Assembly: GCF_900103285.1 (NCBI RefSeq)
Contig: NZ_FNGS01000004.1
Coordinates: 415,960-479,959, forward strand
Source of the DNA: Siphonobacter aquaeclarae
Lineage (GTDB): Bacteria > Bacteroidota > Bacteroidia > Cytophagales > Spirosomataceae
Reading direction: 5' to 3'
DNA length: 64,000 nt
The notes under the pieces are model-generated. The model saw only the letters and a program-made list of their open reading frames with translations. It was not told the DNA's origin and searched no databases. The position numbers and the translations under genes are program-made. Positions within the stretch are counted from its first letter, which is position 1; each line of letters begins with the position of its first letter. Shown here piece by piece: positions 48,765 to 58,518 of the stretch.

Positions 48765-49709
48765 CTACCCCTCTCCGTGCGGCTCCTCCGGCTTTCGTTT
48801 CCAGGCAATCAGTACCCCGCCGGTCATGATCAGGGCAACGCCCAGCAGCATGAGCCACGATGGAAACGGATCGCCCAGTATCAGGCCGAAAATCAGGGAA
48901 AAAACAATATTGGAGTAGCCTACCGCAGAAACGCGCCCGGCCTTGTCCATTCCCAGCGAGCGGGTCATGGCCAACTGACCCAATAGCGCCGCGAAACCCA
49001 TCGCCAGCAGCACCAGCCACTCCCAGCCTTCCGGCCAGACGAAACGGCCGAGGAAGATGCTATGGGAATCCGGTAGAAAATGACCCGCCGCCATTGAAAT
49101 GATCGGCAGCAGCATACCGGACAGCATAAAAGATAGAACAATTGCCCGGGTATCGTAATAGGTCTTGAGGCCCCGGATCGACAGGTACGAAACCGCCGTC
49201 AGCAACGCACAGGTCAACCCGATCAGGTGCCAGCGCAGCGGCATCGTCACATCCGGCCGGAAAATGAACAGAATACCGGCAAAGCCCAGGCCGATGGCCG
49301 TCCATTCCCGGACATTCAGCTTTTCGCCCAAAATGAAAAACGACAGCAGGCTCAGAAAAATCGGATAGGTATACTGGTATGCCGACGCCGTACCGAGGGG
49401 CAGCGTCCGGACGGCAAAAAACAGGGTATACAGCGATGCCGTCCCCACCACGCCCCGAAAGACGAGTAACCCCAGGCGGCCGCCCGTATGCCGGAAAGGC
49501 CGCTGCCGGACACTGATCAGAATCGAAGCTACACCGATTACATTCCGGAAAAACACCAGCTCCACCGCATCGAAACGCCCGCTCAGTTGCTTGGCAATGA
49601 CCGTCATCGAAGCAAACAGCAAGGAAGCAAACAACATCAGCGCGACCGACGAAGACGCATATCGCTTCGAAACATTTTTCAGAACGGGAGATACCGGCAG
49701 ACTACTCAT
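48765..49709 (-). CDS. DMT-superfamily (EamA) transporter
   Basis: A 314-residue inner-membrane protein with ten helices in two EamA repeats; LVFFRNVIGVASI and the STSAYQYTYPIFLSLLS-type segment (actual: TASAYQYTYPIFL) are typical of the first repeat. Substrate unknown; relatives carry purines, amino acids or other metabolites. Ends two bases from the convergent TlpA gene, and starts 21 bases after the AI-2E transporter stop, so the two transporters may be cotranscribed. Confidence 0.88.
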   Translation of the reverse strand: MSSLPVSPVLKNVSKRYASSSVALMLFASLLFASMTVIAKQLSGRFDAVELVFFRNVIGVASILISVRQRPFRHTGGRLGLLVFRGVVGTASLYTLFFAVRTLPLGTASAYQYTYPIFLSLLSFFILGEKLNVREWTAIGLGFAGILFIFRPDVTMPLRWHLIGLTCALLTAVSYLSIRGLKTYYDTRAIVLSFMLSGMLLPIISMAAGHFLPDSHSIFLGRFVWPEGWEWLVLLAMGFAALLGQLAMTRSLGMDKAGRVSAVGYSNIVFSLIFGLILGDPFPSWLMLLGVALIMTGGVLIAWKRKPEEPHGEG

Positions 49710-49730
49710 AATGGGGGAGACGAAAACACG

Positions 49731-50852
49731 TCAACCTTTTTTCTTTCCTTCCCGTTCCCCGAAAGGCAGCCGGAAAAGAGGACGCTTCGCGTCGTCAGGC
49801 TTGTCGTCTCCGATGAGCATACCCCAGGGCTCCAGGCCATCCACACGATCGAAAATGACTTTCAGCAGGGCAATTGCCGGAATGGAGAGGAACATACCCG
49901 ATACGCCGGCAATAGCGCCGCCAATCAGCACGCCGACGATGGAAACCAGGGCATTGACTTTCACCTTCGAGCCGACAATCATCGGAACAAAGAAATTATT
50001 GTCGATAAACTGTACGACGAGAAATACCGCCACAACCCCCATCAGGATGGTTGGATCCGGGGTATTCATGAATGCGATGATGACGGTCAGACCGATGGCT
50101 ATCAGCCCGCCGATGTACGGAATCAGGTTAAGAATCGCTGCGATGACGCCGAGCATGACTGCATACTTGACACCCAGGGCGAGCAACCCGAGGGAATTGA
50201 GCAGGGCTACGCAGGTCGTCTCGAGCAGCAGCCCGATGACATAGCTCTGGATCACCGTCTTCACCTGGCTGAGTATGTCCCATACGCGCGGCGCTTCTTT
50301 TTCGGGGAAGAGGGAGACGATGAATTTCAGCAGCATCGTCCGGTAATACAGCAACAGAAACACATAGATCGGCAGAAGCGCCAGGGTACCGAGCGGCCCG
50401 GAGATCGCGGCAATCGCCCCGGCTCCGCTGCCCTGCAGGCTTTCGAGGGTTTTCTGCTGCGCCTGCTTGAGGTACTGCGCCTGCTGCCGGTAGCTGACGT
50501 GGTACTCGCTGCGTACCCAGCGCCGCACATCCTGGTAAAAATCTGTCAGGTTTTGCTGCAATTGGGGCCAGTCTTCCGAAAACGTCGATACCTGCATGGA
50601 AATGAACGTCGCCAGTCCTGCCAATACCACTATTGCAACCAGCAGCGTCAGGCAAATCGCAATGACTTTATGCAGGCCTATCCGCATAAACCAGGCTTCT
50701 ACCGGCCGCAGCAGAATAGCCAGAAGGCCTCCAAGGGCAAGCGGTATGAGAATTTCCTGGCCGATGTAGATGCCGTAGGTGAGAATAACCAGGATGATCA
50801 GCACGTGCGAAACGCGGTGATAAAGGGGTGTATTTCCGGTGGAAGCAGCCAT
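49731..50852 (-). CDS. AI-2E-family transporter
   Basis: A 373-residue membrane protein with about seven helices and a central amphipathic region (about 65-150), as in the AI-2E exporter (TqsA/YdiK/PerM) family. The GGLIAIGLTVIIAF and FLVVQFIDNNFFVPMIVG motifs of the C-terminal part are typical. Many members export small molecules other than AI-2, and no quorum-sensing gene is nearby. The C-terminus ends in a basic tail. Confidence 0.88.
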   Translation of the reverse strand: MAASTGNTPLYHRVSHVLIILVILTYGIYIGQEILIPLALGGLLAILLRPVEAWFMRIGLHKVIAICLTLLVAIVVLAGLATFISMQVSTFSEDWPQLQQNLTDFYQDVRRWVRSEYHVSYRQQAQYLKQAQQKTLESLQGSGAGAIAAISGPLGTLALLPIYVFLLLYYRTMLLKFIVSLFPEKEAPRVWDILSQVKTVIQSYVIGLLLETTCVALLNSLGLLALGVKYAVMLGVIAAILNLIPYIGGLIAIGLTVIIAFMNTPDPTILMGVVAVFLVVQFIDNNFFVPMIVGSKVKVNALVSIVGVLIGGAIAGVSGMFLSIPAIALLKVIFDRVDGLEPWGMLIGDDKPDDAKRPLFRLPFGEREGKKKG

Positions 50853-50969
50853 TTTTTTGGGGTTGCGACTAAACGTTATATCAAAAACCGGCGTCTGAAT
50901 AAACAGAACGTCCGGACAGTACTCCTGAGTTTTAGTATCTTGCCGGCTTAAAATACATTACGCGGATCA

Positions 50970-51347
50970 ATGAGAAAAAAACAGATCATTTTCACGCCGA
51001 ATGCCCCCGCTCCCATCGGGCCTTATTCTCAGGCTGTTAAAATCAATTCCCTCGTCTTCGTGTCAGGACAGATTGCAGCAGATCTGGCGGAAGCAAAAGC
51101 CGGCGTCAAGGCGGAGGCCCGGCAGGTAATGGTCAACATCGGCGAAATTCTGAGCGCCTCCGGCCTTAATTACCACAATATTGTGAAATCCAGCATTTTC
51201 CTGAAGGATATGAACGATTTCGCACTGGTGAACGAAGTATACGGCGAGTTTTTTACCGGCGATTTCCCTGCCCGGGAAACGGTACAGGTATCCCGCCTTC
51301 CGAAAGACGTGTCGGTGGAAATTTCAGTCATTGCGATTGAAGATTAA
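50970..51347 (+). CDS. ridA: RidA-family enamine/imine deaminase
   Basis: A 125-residue protein of the YjgF/YER057c/UK114 family, which detoxifies reactive 2-aminoacrylate. APAPIGPYSQAV at the N-terminus, the substrate-binding Arg102 in PARETVQV and the VEISVIAIE end are diagnostic. Normal length. It is divergent from the AI-2E transporter gene and monocistronic. Confidence 0.95.
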   Translation: MRKKQIIFTPNAPAPIGPYSQAVKINSLVFVSGQIAADLAEAKAGVKAEARQVMVNIGEILSASGLNYHNIVKSSIFLKDMNDFALVNEVYGEFFTGDFPARETVQVSRLPKDVSVEISVIAIED

Positions 51348-51475
51348 GCTCCTGTTTACGTAACCGGCGAACAGCCGAAAAGTTTTGTCCGGCCAGGTGT
51401 CTGCACATCTTGCCGGACATTTTCGTTTTAGGCGTTAAAAAACGTTAATGATCTAACGGACAGTTGTTTGCTGCT

Positions 51476-51483
51476 TATATTTG
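51476..51483 (+). promoter_or_regulatory. -7 box (TATATTTG) of the lipoprotein gene
   Basis: Exact TAnnTTTG match 28 bases before the ATG at 51512; no clear -33 box. Confidence 0.4.
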
Positions 51484-51511
51484 GCTTTGTCCAACCACAC
51501 CCCGGACGGCC

Positions 51512-52309
51512 ATGAAACACACCTTCTACCTCCTCCTTTCCGCTCTTATCCTGACGTCCTGCTCGCACAAGATGATCCGGCTTAATCCCCTGGATACCAG
51601 TGCCCGTGACGAAGAAGGATTCCGCGTCGTCAAACAACTGAACGACAGCGTCAAAGTGGTTACTTCCTTCGAAAACACCTACCGACGGAGAGACGGAGGC
51701 CAGTGGAAGGAATACTACGTCTTCGATACTGAAATTACGAATATCTCTGAGCGGGAACTGGAGATCCGCCCGCGGGACTTCGGGGGTATGGCGCTCGACA
51801 ACCGAAAGGAACAGTTGCCGTCGCAACGGGCCGACGGTACCCTGGTATTTGCGTCTGCCCGCGCCCTTGACCCTGACGAAGAAGTAACGCTGATCCCTCA
51901 ACGGATGGCCGCCGCCGAACGCCGCCTGCGGGCCAACAAAGTACTGAATACGGTACTGTTTGTCGGACTGGCTGTTGCCGAAGTATCCAACGAATCCAAC
52001 CATCGGCAATCTTTCCATGAATATGCCACGAAAAGCGCCACGATGTCGGCCGGCTGGCAGGCGCTGGCTGTCAAGCGGGTTACGGACCGGCAGCAGTTTG
52101 CCAACCAGATCGATCAGTTGCATTGGGAACGGGCGACCTTCGGGCAGGAAACTTTCCGGCGGATGATCCTCAAACCCGGGGAAGCCATGCGCGGTAAGCT
52201 GCTCATCGAAGCAGACCGCAGTGCCGCCTTTTTCCGGTTCAATTATCCGGTGCTGAATCCGTCGATCTCCTTTCTCTTTGAGCAGCATCTTGTGTCTCCC
52301 GGAAAATAA
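51512..52309 (+). CDS. Lipoprotein of unknown function
   Basis: A 265-residue protein with a signal peptide and lipobox (ILTSC, Cys17). The rest alternates beta-like and charged segments, with one hydrophobic stretch near residues 145-160 that could be a membrane helix or a buried core. No domain recognised. The start fits the -7 box at 51476. It is convergent with rny. Confidence 0.6.
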   Translation: MKHTFYLLLSALILTSCSHKMIRLNPLDTSARDEEGFRVVKQLNDSVKVVTSFENTYRRRDGGQWKEYYVFDTEITNISERELEIRPRDFGGMALDNRKEQLPSQRADGTLVFASARALDPDEEVTLIPQRMAAAERRLRANKVLNTVLFVGLAVAEVSNESNHRQSFHEYATKSATMSAGWQALAVKRVTDRQQFANQIDQLHWERATFGQETFRRMILKPGEAMRGKLLIEADRSAAFFRFNYPVLNPSISFLFEQHLVSPGK

Positions 52310-52341
52310 AAACGGCGACCGTGTTGCCACAGCCGCCGTTT
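52308..52341. terminator. Hairpin between the lipoprotein gene and rny
   Basis: AACGGCG and CGCCGTT ends pair around an interrupted inner stem (GTG/CAC) with flanking A and T. It may serve both convergent genes. Confidence 0.6.
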
Positions 52342-52359
52342 CGGAGAATTGTATAGCGC

Positions 52360-53931
52360 TTACTTCGCGTAGGCGACAGACCGCATTTCCCGGATCACGG
52401 TGACTTTGATCTGACCGGGGTATTGCATGTCTTTTTCGATCTTCTGGGAAATATCGTAGCTGAGCTGTCCGGCCTTTTCGTCGGTTACGTTGTCAGAATC
52501 GACGATGACACGGAGTTCACGACCGGCCTGGATCGCATAGCACTTGTCTACTCCGCTGAAGTTCATAGCCAACGCTTCGAGATCCTTCAGACGCTGGATA
52601 TAGCTTTCCATCATTTCACGACGCGCGCCGGGGCGAGAGCCGCTGATCGCATCACACACCTGCACGATCGGCGAGATCATGCTCGTCATTTCAATTTCGT
52701 CGTGGTGGGCGCCGATGGCGTTGCACACTTCGGGGTGCTCCTTGTACTTCTGCGCCAGCTCCATACCGAGGATGGCGTGCGGCAGCTCGGGCTCCTCGTG
52801 CCATACTTTCCCGATGTCGTGAAGCAGACCGGCACGTTTGGCCAGCTTGGCGTTCAGGCCGAGCTCGGAAGCCATCGTGGCGCAAAGCTTCGCGACCTCG
52901 CGGGAGTGCTGGAGGAGGTTTTGTCCGTAAGAGGAACGGAAGCGCATCCGGCCCACCATCTTGATCAGTTCGGGGTGCAAGCCATGAATACCCAGATCGA
53001 TGACGGTACGTTCGCCGATTTCGACGATCTCGTCTTCGATGTTTTTCCGGGTCTTGTTGACCACTTCCTCGATCCGGGCAGGGTGAATCCGGCCGTCCTG
53101 TACGAGGCGGTGCAGGGAGAGGCGGGCAATTTCGCGGCGGACAGGGTCGAAGCCGGAAATAACGATTGCATCCGGGGTATCGTCGACGATGATTTCGACG
53201 CCCACAGCCGATTCGAGCGTCCGGATGTTCCGTCCTTCCCGACCGATAATTTTACCCTTGATGTCGTCTGATTCGATGTTGAATACAGATACACAGTTTT
53301 CGATCGCCTGTTCAGCGGCCGTCCGCTGGATCGTTTCGATGACGATCTTTTTCGCCTCTTTCGTAGCTGTCAGCTTGGCTTCCTCGACGATATTCTTGAC
53401 ATAGCTGGACGCCTTCGTTTCGGCTTCTGCCTTGAGGTTATCGATGAGGTGCTGGCGGGCTTCGTCGGCCGTCAGACCGGCCATTTTCTCCAGTTGAGAA
53501 ACGGCGTTGAGGCGGGATTTTTCTGCTTCCTCCAGTTTCCGCTTGACGCTGTCCTGCTGCTGGGTAACCTGCTGCCGCTGACGTTCGAGTTCTTCTTCCT
53601 TGCGTTTTACCTGCTCCCGCTGCTGGTTGAGCTGGCGGTCGTTTTCTTTCAGCTTCTGTTCGTTTTCCTGAATAGCACGCTTGCGTTTGTTCGTTTCTTC
53701 CTCGAACTCAGCACGCTTTTTCAGGAAGTTTTCCTTCGCTTCCAGGATACGCTGATTTTTAATGTTCTCCGCTTTCTCTTCCGCATTCCGGATAATGTCG
53801 GCTGCCCGTGTTTCAGCCTCTGCCTCACGGTTTTTAATCGCTTTTCCCAAAAACAGGCGGGTAATGAAGAAGACTATCCCCGCCGTAATAAGGGTATCGA
53901 GCAAATACAATAGAATACCAGAATCCTGCAT
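52360..53931 (-). CDS. rny: Ribonuclease Y
   Basis: A 523-residue membrane-anchored endoribonuclease that starts mRNA decay. One N-terminal helix (about 6-26), a long charged coiled coil (about 30-190), a KH domain (about 215-275, with [13 protein letters not shown]) and an HD domain (about 335-430) with the metal-binding LLHDIGKV motif. Size and order are normal. It lies after zapA in a cluster with the coiled-coil protein and pheT. Confidence 0.97.
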   Translation of the reverse strand: MQDSGILLYLLDTLITAGIVFFITRLFLGKAIKNREAEAETRAADIIRNAEEKAENIKNQRILEAKENFLKKRAEFEEETNKRKRAIQENEQKLKENDRQLNQQREQVKRKEEELERQRQQVTQQQDSVKRKLEEAEKSRLNAVSQLEKMAGLTADEARQHLIDNLKAEAETKASSYVKNIVEEAKLTATKEAKKIVIETIQRTAAEQAIENCVSVFNIESDDIKGKIIGREGRNIRTLESAVGVEIIVDDTPDAIVISGFDPVRREIARLSLHRLVQDGRIHPARIEEVVNKTRKNIEDEIVEIGERTVIDLGIHGLHPELIKMVGRMRFRSSYGQNLLQHSREVAKLCATMASELGLNAKLAKRAGLLHDIGKVWHEEPELPHAILGMELAQKYKEHPEVCNAIGAHHDEIEMTSMISPIVQVCDAISGSRPGARREMMESYIQRLKDLEALAMNFSGVDKCYAIQAGRELRVIVDSDNVTDEKAGQLSYDISQKIEKDMQYPGQIKVTVIREMRSVAYAK

Positions 53932-54012
53932 TTGGCTGGATGGTTATGTAGTGAAACCAAACAGTCCATCACCGGACTTGATCCTGGGGGAGAGAAACGG
54001 AAAGGGAAATGA

Positions 54013-54294
54013 TCAGTTCCTGATAGCAGGAGTGATCAGGTCGTCCATCAATTCGAGTTGCGCGAAGGCCTGGTGTTGAATCGCGTTCAGTTTCAGGTTC
54101 GAAACCATGCAGAACAACATCACGCGCGTCATACGCTCGTGCATGCTGTGCACATTTTCCTTCTCGAGTAATTGTTGCATTCGCTCATTCAGTATTCGGG
54201 CGGCTTCCCGGACGTAAAGTTCGTCCTCTTTCGGAATCGTCATTTCATACTGAGTTCCAGCGAGCTGTATGTGGATGGTACGCGTTGTTCCCAT
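54013..54294 (-). CDS. zapA: Cell division protein ZapA
   Basis: A 93-residue protein that bundles FtsZ filaments. The N-terminal IHIQLAGTQYEMTI strand pair and the helix with REAARILNERMQQL are the ZapA head; the C-terminal part forms the coiled-coil dimer arm. It is encoded 81 bases before rny on the same strand. Confidence 0.92.
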   Translation of the reverse strand: MGTTRTIHIQLAGTQYEMTIPKEDELYVREAARILNERMQQLLEKENVHSMHERMTRVMLFCMVSNLKLNAIQHQAFAQLELMDDLITPAIRN

Positions 54295-54479
54295 GCGAAT
54301 TGGCTAAAGCTTTCACCGCAATAACCCCGTTTTCTCTGCCTTCGGAACGGCATTGCTGCCCGTCGGATGGCCTGTAATAACGTCTAAACTGTTACAAGTT
54401 TAGTATTTTCAAACGAATATATACAAATAATCGGGCTGGAATGAAGCTTTGCGGCAGGAAATGTACCGCAACAGGCGGA

Positions 54480-54563
54480 CTTTAAGCTATAGGCAATAAG
54501 TTGCAAGCTGTGTAAACGTTGCCGTTTGCGGCCTAAAGCTTACCGCCTATTGCTTATCACCTG
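54480..54563. repeat. Family C word-repeat hairpin between the coiled-coil gene and zapA
   Basis: Left arm 54480-54511 (TTTAAGCTATAGGCAATAAG) and inverted right arm 54531-54563 (words AAAGCTTACCGCC and ATTGCTTATCACC) around a 19-base core. Same family as 14275-14419 and 59578-59693. It overlaps no gene and ends seven bases before the coiled-coil gene stop. Confidence 0.7.
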
Positions 54564-54569
54564 TTACTG

Positions 54570-54929
54570 CTATTCCGTCAGCTTTTTGATCGCCTTGTCC
54601 ACTTCCTGGATAAAATGATCTACCTGAATCCGCAGCGCGTCCGGGTTATCCGGGTTCAGGGAATCGAGCGCTACGCGGCTCATCCGGCCTTTCTGCTCGC
54701 TGCGTTTCCGCAGATCAGACAAATCGGCTTTCTGCTTCCGGATCAGTTCATCACGCTCCTTGAGCAGGGAATGAAGCCCTTCCAGTTCGCGTTGTTTATC
54801 CTGCAACATCATATTGAGTTGGTCCATCTGCGACAACAGCGTCCGGATTTTCAGTTCCAGGTGCTGACCCTTTGAGCGCAGCCGTTCTTCCAGTTCATCC
54901 GGAGAACGTGACGTATCGATAAAATCCAT
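54570..54929 (-). CDS. Coiled-coil protein between pheT and zapA
   Basis: A 119-residue protein made of one long heptad-rich coiled coil (about 10-85) and a C-terminal helix (DHFIQEVDKAIKKL). It has no signal peptide. The order pheT, small coiled-coil protein, zapA, rny recurs in Bacteroidota as far as I recall, which suggests a role linked to cell division, but function is not established. Confidence 0.7.
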   Translation of the reverse strand: MDFIDTSRSPDELEERLRSKGQHLELKIRTLLSQMDQLNMMLQDKQRELEGLHSLLKERDELIRKQKADLSDLRKRSEQKGRMSRVALDSLNPDNPDALRIQVDHFIQEVDKAIKKLTE

Positions 54930-54967
54930 CGTACTTGATTAAAAGGGTTAAAGGAAAATGACAGGAA

Positions 54968-57394
54968 TTACTTCCGGATCACAGCCTCCAGCTCTTTCTC
55001 AAAACCCAGAATCAGCTTGTTCATCACTTTATCGATCTGAGCGTCAGTCAGGGTCTGGGTATAGTCCTGAAGGATGAAACTCACGGAATACGATTTCTTT
55101 CCTTCGCCAAGGTTAGCGCCTTCGTACACGTCAAAAACGTTGATCTGACGCAGGAGATTTTTCTCGTATTTCGAAGCAATTTCCTGTACCTGCTTAAAGC
55201 TAACAGTTTTATTTAAAACGAGAGACAAATCCCGTCTTACTTCCGGGAATTTCGGAATTTCACGGAACGTCACTTCTGCCGTATACAGATTCATCAGAAC
55301 CGGCCAGTCCAGGTCGGCGTAATACACCGGCTGCTTCAGGTCCGACCGTTTCGTCAGATCAGGGCGTACCAGACCGATACGGGCTACCACCTGCTTTTTC
55401 ACGACATAGGCCAGGCCATAGGCCCAGACGTCTCCGCTTTCCACATCCTGCACGTCATACTCCTCAATACCCAGCTTCCGGAAAATCCGGTTGACGCCGG
55501 ATACCAGGTCATGGAACGAAGCCGCCCGACTTTTTTGCTGCCAGGTTTCGCCTGCTGCGTTACCGGTGAGGTAGAGCGCCAGGTGCGACTTTTCCACATA
55601 CTTGCCGGAAATCTTGTGGTAGGTCTTTCCGAATTCGAAGAATTTCAGGTCCCGCTGACGACGGTTCACGTTATATGCCAGCGCTTCCAGGCCGGAGAAG
55701 AGCATGCTTTGCCGCATCACGCCCAGGTCTTCGCTCAGTTTGTTGAGGATTTCCACATTCTCGCCGGGCAGGCTGTCCTTCACCGATTCGGCATAGGACG
55801 GCTTTGTCAGTGAGTTCGTGAAGATCTCCTGATAGCCGGCGCCGGCCAGCAGTTGCGAAATCTTGAAGGGAATACGTTCCCGGTCTTTCGACGGCTCGGG
55901 AAACTTCGCCAGGTAGTCAGTGCTGAGGTTGTCCGACAGCCCGATGTTGTTCAGTCCGAAAATCCGGAGAATTTCCTCAATCACATCGGCTTCCCGGGTT
56001 ACATCCACCCGATACGGGGGAATCGAAGCCGTGAACCCTTCCTCCGTACCGTTCCAGACTTTGATATCCAGGTCGGTCAGGATTCGTTCAATCCGGGCCC
56101 GGTCGAGCTTCTGCCCAATGAGCCGGTCGATATTCCGGTATGTCATCTCCACCTGTGCCGGCTTGAACTGGGCCGGATGGGTATCGGTGACTTCGCTCGT
56201 CACTTTTCCGCCTGCGATTTCCTGAATCAGGAGTGCGGCGCGTTTGAGCGTGTACAGTTTGAAATTCGGATCGGTGCCCCGTTCGAAACGGAAGCTGGCG
56301 TCGGTTTTCAACGCATGACGCATGGCCGTTTTCCGGACCCAGTCGGCCGAGAAATACGCCACTTCCAGGAATACCCGCGTCGTTGTTTCCTTGATCCCGG
56401 ACGATTGCCCGCCGAATACCCCGGCAATACCCACCGGTTTTTCTGCGTCACAGATCATGAGATCCTGGTCTGACAGGGTCCGTTCGACGCCGTCGAGGGT
56501 AACGAACTTCGTTCCGGCCGGCAGGGTCTTCACGACGATCTGCTGACCGGCCAGCTCGTGCCAGTCGTACGCGTGCATCGGCTGACCCGTTTCATGGCAG
56601 ATGAAGTTGGTGATATCGACGACGTTGTTGATCGGCCGCAGACCGATCGCCGTCAGGCGTTCCTTCAGCCAGTCGGGCGACTCTCCTACTTTCACTCCGT
56701 CGATCGTTACACCACAAAACCGCGGGCAGGCCTCGGTATTTTCGACGGTCACCGTAATCGGGTGCTGGTTGTTTTCGCTGTGAAAACCATCCACAGAGGG
56801 AATTTTAATATCCCGGCCGAGCAGCGCTTTCAGGTCACGGGCAACGCCGATATGCGAGGCGGCGTCGGCACGGTTTGGCGTCAGACCGATCACAATGCGG
56901 TGATCCGGCTCCAGTTTCAGGTATTGGGCTGCCGGCGTGCCGTTGGGGAGAGCCGTCGTCAGGATCATGATTCCGTCGTGGCCATGACCGAGGCCGAGTT
57001 CGTCTTCGGCACAGATCATTCCTTCCGACGGATGACCGTATACTTTACGTTTGGCGATGGTAAAAGGCTCGCCACCAGTCGGATAGATCGTCGTACCCAC
57101 CGTAGCAACGAGTACTTTCTGGCCTGCGGCGACGTTGGGGGCGCCGCAGACGATGGTCGACGGCGTTTCTTCACCGATATCTACTGTCGTCAGGCTCAGT
57201 TGTTTTTCCTTGACGGTAAACCGCTCGCACGTCAGCACCTCTCCGATGACCACACCCCGGAGACCTCCCGGAACCGGATCGATCCGTTCAATCTCCTCCA
57301 CCTCGAGACCACAGCCGGTCAGGAGCTGGTCCAGTTCTTCAGGCGACTCCGTCAGCGCGATGTATTGCTTGAGCCAATTGAGGGAAATATTCAT
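54968..57394 (-). CDS. pheT: Phenylalanine-tRNA ligase subunit beta
   Basis: An 808-residue subunit that charges tRNA-Phe together with PheS (encoded elsewhere). Domains in order: EMAP/OB tRNA-binding domain (about 40-150), B3/B4 editing domain (about 210-380), B5 (about 405-475), catalytic-like core and a C-terminal ferredoxin-fold anticodon-binding domain (about 715-808, FPEVRRDLSLVLNK). Length is normal for the long bacterial form. Confidence 0.98.
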   Translation of the reverse strand: MNISLNWLKQYIALTESPEELDQLLTGCGLEVEEIERIDPVPGGLRGVVIGEVLTCERFTVKEKQLSLTTVDIGEETPSTIVCGAPNVAAGQKVLVATVGTTIYPTGGEPFTIAKRKVYGHPSEGMICAEDELGLGHGHDGIMILTTALPNGTPAAQYLKLEPDHRIVIGLTPNRADAASHIGVARDLKALLGRDIKIPSVDGFHSENNQHPITVTVENTEACPRFCGVTIDGVKVGESPDWLKERLTAIGLRPINNVVDITNFICHETGQPMHAYDWHELAGQQIVVKTLPAGTKFVTLDGVERTLSDQDLMICDAEKPVGIAGVFGGQSSGIKETTTRVFLEVAYFSADWVRKTAMRHALKTDASFRFERGTDPNFKLYTLKRAALLIQEIAGGKVTSEVTDTHPAQFKPAQVEMTYRNIDRLIGQKLDRARIERILTDLDIKVWNGTEEGFTASIPPYRVDVTREADVIEEILRIFGLNNIGLSDNLSTDYLAKFPEPSKDRERIPFKISQLLAGAGYQEIFTNSLTKPSYAESVKDSLPGENVEILNKLSEDLGVMRQSMLFSGLEALAYNVNRRQRDLKFFEFGKTYHKISGKYVEKSHLALYLTGNAAGETWQQKSRAASFHDLVSGVNRIFRKLGIEEYDVQDVESGDVWAYGLAYVVKKQVVARIGLVRPDLTKRSDLKQPVYYADLDWPVLMNLYTAEVTFREIPKFPEVRRDLSLVLNKTVSFKQVQEIASKYEKNLLRQINVFDVYEGANLGEGKKSYSVSFILQDYTQTLTDAQIDKVMNKLILGFEKELEAVIRK

Positions 57395-57462
57395 AATGAT
57401 GTACTATCGAAAAAATGGCCCGGACGTCTCGGTTTGCCGGGCAGCTATACAGGTCAATACTG

Positions 57463-57470
57463 CAAAAGTA
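57463..57470 (-). promoter_or_regulatory. Candidate -7 box (TACTTTTG) for pheT
   Basis: Exact TAnnTTTG match on the minus strand, about 70 bases before the pheT start codon. No -33 box seen. Confidence 0.35.
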
Positions 57471-57600
57471 GGGAATTTGCTACTAGCGTCGGGCGGAGAA
57501 ATGAGATTTCCTCACTCCTCCTTCATACCGGTTTTCCTTTCTACCTTTAGGCTCATCTGTTTACCGGTCTTCCCGGGTCCGTCTTTGTAATTCCATACGT

Positions 57601-58245
57601 GTGGCGCAGCGTCCTGTTCCTTTTGTACCGGCACTTGGTTATGCGGTTCTGACCCCGCTATACGACTGGGCTGTTCGCCTGGGCACACCCGAACAGCGCA
57701 TCCGCAGCTGGCTGCGGAATCAGGTCGGACCGGCTTCCCTTCTGGATTTCGGCTGCGGTACCGGTGCTTTTCTTTCGCTTTTTCCGACCGAACAGGCCGA
57801 AGGCATCGACGCAGACCCGCACATGGTTGGCGTTTGCCGGAAAAAACACCTCCGCGTACACCTGGCGCAAACCACAACGCTGCCGTTTCCGGACGGGCAT
57901 TTCAGCGCTGTTACTTCCACCTGGGTATTTCAGCATTTCGGGGAAGAAGAAGCCCGGCATTATTTCCGGGAGGTGCGGCGGGTACTGGCGGCGGACGGCT
58001 GCTTCTGGCTCGGAGACTGGGGCCCACCCCTCACACCGGCGCAGCGGCTGATGACCCGGGTCACACGGGCAGTCGACCGCACGCAAAACGGATTTGGCCC
58101 TGCGGGATTGTGGCCCGGATGGCTGAAGGAAAGCGGGTTTGCGGAAGTAACTGTAGCCTGGATACAGCCGACGCTGCTCGGCACCTTTTATGCCTGGAGA
58201 TGCCTGCCGGAAGCACAGAAGGACATGATCGGCGCGGGTTCCTGA
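57601..58245 (+). CDS. Class I SAM-dependent methyltransferase
   Basis: A 214-residue enzyme with motif I LLDFGCGTGAF (about 47-57), an EGIDAD acidic strand end and a LPFPDGHFSAV motif (about 95-105). These mark a Methyltransf_11 domain (UbiE-like). The start is GTG at 57601. Substrate unknown; it lies alone between pheT (divergent) and a TonB/TPR protein. Confidence 0.85.
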   Translation: MAQRPVPFVPALGYAVLTPLYDWAVRLGTPEQRIRSWLRNQVGPASLLDFGCGTGAFLSLFPTEQAEGIDADPHMVGVCRKKHLRVHLAQTTTLPFPDGHFSAVTSTWVFQHFGEEEARHYFREVRRVLAADGCFWLGDWGPPLTPAQRLMTRVTRAVDRTQNGFGPAGLWPGWLKESGFAEVTVAWIQPTLLGTFYAWRCLPEAQKDMIGAGS

Positions 58246-58390
58246 GGCAGAGGCGCTTGCGACATTTCGGCGGAGTTAGTCGCTATTTCCCGGAAAAACT
58301 TCTCTTCAATCGGGTAAAAATTTCTGGCAACGACTGTACGTTGTGTTTTCAGCTATACATATTCCCTTAAAATTGGTTAAATCAAAACGC

Positions 58391-58398
58391 TATATTTG
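58391..58398 (+). promoter_or_regulatory. Candidate -7 box (TATATTTG) of the TonB/TPR gene
   Basis: Exact TAnnTTTG match about 120 bases before the ATG at 58519; TTGG at 58373-58376 is a possible -33 box at short spacing. Confidence 0.4.
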
Positions 58399-58518
58399 CC
58401 GAAACCCAAGTTGTCGTTAATTTTCGGCATCTCAATTTTCGCCGATGAGGGTGTGATCCGGGATTTTCAGTTGTACCTTCCCGAATCATGCCCTTTTGAT
58501 TTACCCGGAACGACTGCC

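Noticed and set aside
54295-54479. 6S RNA beside zapA
   Set aside because: zapA is next to ssrS in some bacteria, but no long bulged hairpin with the 6S open-complex shape was seen on either strand here.
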